5,781 bases of DNA from Methanosarcinales archaeon. Lineage in GTDB: Archaea > Halobacteriota > Syntropharchaeia > Alkanophagales > Methanospirareceae. Of this stretch, positions 5,267 through 5,781 are shown one piece after another; the stretch's first letter is position 1; every line of letters begins with the position of its first letter. A model generated the notes under the pieces. That model did not search any database and had not been told where the DNA came from. It worked only from the letters and a program-made list of their open reading frames with translations. Where the stretch lies: positions 1 through 5,781 of the forward strand of contig JAUXGS010000069.1 in the NCBI GenBank assembly GCA_030621945.1, given 5' to 3'. The position numbers were made by a program, and so were the translations under genes.

Positions 5267-5781
5267 ATGAAAAGCGGAAAAGCTATCGGGATAATAGCAG
5301 TAATACTTGCGGTTGCACTACTATTTACAGGGACAATCCTCGCTGCTCACAGTCAACAGAAGAACACTATTTCTACATCCCCGTGCCCTGATCTTGAGAT
5401 CACCAATATATGGAACGAAGATTCCACGATTTATTATGTGATAAAGAATAGTGGCGATGCAACAGCTTCAAAGAGCTACTGTGGCTTGTACATAGAGGGC
5501 ATATTAAAGAGTCATGACTCTGTGAAGAGTTTAGCACCAGAAGAGAGTTCAACTGAGTCTTTCCGGTACCGGTGGAGATGCACAGGTTCATCAGACGAAA
5601 TAAAAATACGTGCAGACCACGTTAAACGGGTATCTGAGTGCGATGAAAGCAATAATTGCTTGACTGATGTATGGAGTTGCACACCAACACCAACGCCAAC
5701 GCCAACGCCAACGCCAACGCCAACGCCAACACCAACACCAACACCAACACCAACACCAACACCAACACCAACACCAACACC
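5267..5781 (+). CDS. Second secreted CARDB protein with long Thr-Pro tract (3' end outside window)
   Basis: The reading frame is open from the ATG at 5267 to the window edge, with 171 complete codons seen. Residues 1-27 form a signal peptide: MKSGK, a hydrophobic core at 7-20, and TILAA with cleavage near 26-27. A single CARDB domain at about 40-138 closely resembles domains 3-5 of the preceding gene (PDLEIT, IWN, LYIEG, STESF, YRWRCT, NNC, VWSC). From residue 139 onward the protein is an unbroken Thr-Pro repeat of at least 16 pairs up to the edge. The VCAD cysteine is replaced (IRAD, Arg115); cysteines are at 40, 72, 105, 125, 131 and 138. It starts 38 bases after the preceding stop with AAGGT (5256-5260) 6 bases before the ATG, so it is probably cotranscribed. 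By analogy, more CARDB domains may follow the linker; this cannot be seen. Confidence 0.88.
   Translation, partial: MKSGKAIGIIAVILAVALLFTGTILAAHSQQKNTISTSPCPDLEITNIWNEDSTIYYVIKNSGDATASKSYCGLYIEGILKSHDSVKSLAPEESSTESFRYRWRCTGSSDEIKIRADHVKRVSECDESNNCLTDVWSCTPTPTPTPTPTPTPTPTPTPTPTPTPTPTPTPT
5681..5781 (+). repeat. Long hexanucleotide Thr-Pro-coding microsatellite reaching the window edge
   Basis: Two ACACCA units (5681-5692) are followed by six ACGCCA units (5693-5728) and then almost nine ACACCA units (5729-5781, cut). Every unit encodes Thr-Pro, so gain or loss of whole units keeps the frame. The tract continues outside the window, and its true length may be hard to assemble from short reads. 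Confidence 0.92.

Overview
The window looks archaeal. Supporting signs are AT-rich TATA-like boxes upstream of two genes, a long oligo-T tract after gene 1 instead of a stem-loop terminator, a ribosome binding site complementary to the archaeal 16S tail, and large secreted proteins built from CARDB domains joined by Pro-Thr linkers. The style resembles methanogen-related or methane-oxidising Euryarchaeota (ANME-1/Methanophagales-like), but this placement is inference; no marker gene is present.

Layout, all on the + strand: (i) 1-81, a possible 3' end of an upstream gene; (ii) 82-239, a promoter region for gene 1; (iii) 240-1082, a secreted acidic Gly-rich protein of unknown function, followed by a poly-pyrimidine terminator and a pentanucleotide repeat; (iv) 1215-1943 and 1946-2968, two secreted proteins of unknown function, 2 bases apart and probably translationally coupled, the second with an internal duplication of about 90 residues; (v) 3027-5228, a 733-residue secreted protein with an N-terminal beta-type domain, five CARDB domains and two Pro-Thr linkers; (vi) 5267-5781, the start of a second CARDB protein, cut by the window edge inside a long (TP)n tract.

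All five substantial genes encode an N-terminal signal or signal-anchor segment. None shows enzyme motifs I recognise or a transmembrane anchor at a visible C-terminus. The window is therefore best read as part of an exported cell-surface or extracellular-matrix cluster, in which the CARDB proteins are modular, disulfide-rich adhesion-type polymers still changing by domain duplication and hexamer expansion. No RNA gene, CRISPR array, insertion sequence or complete metabolic gene was found.
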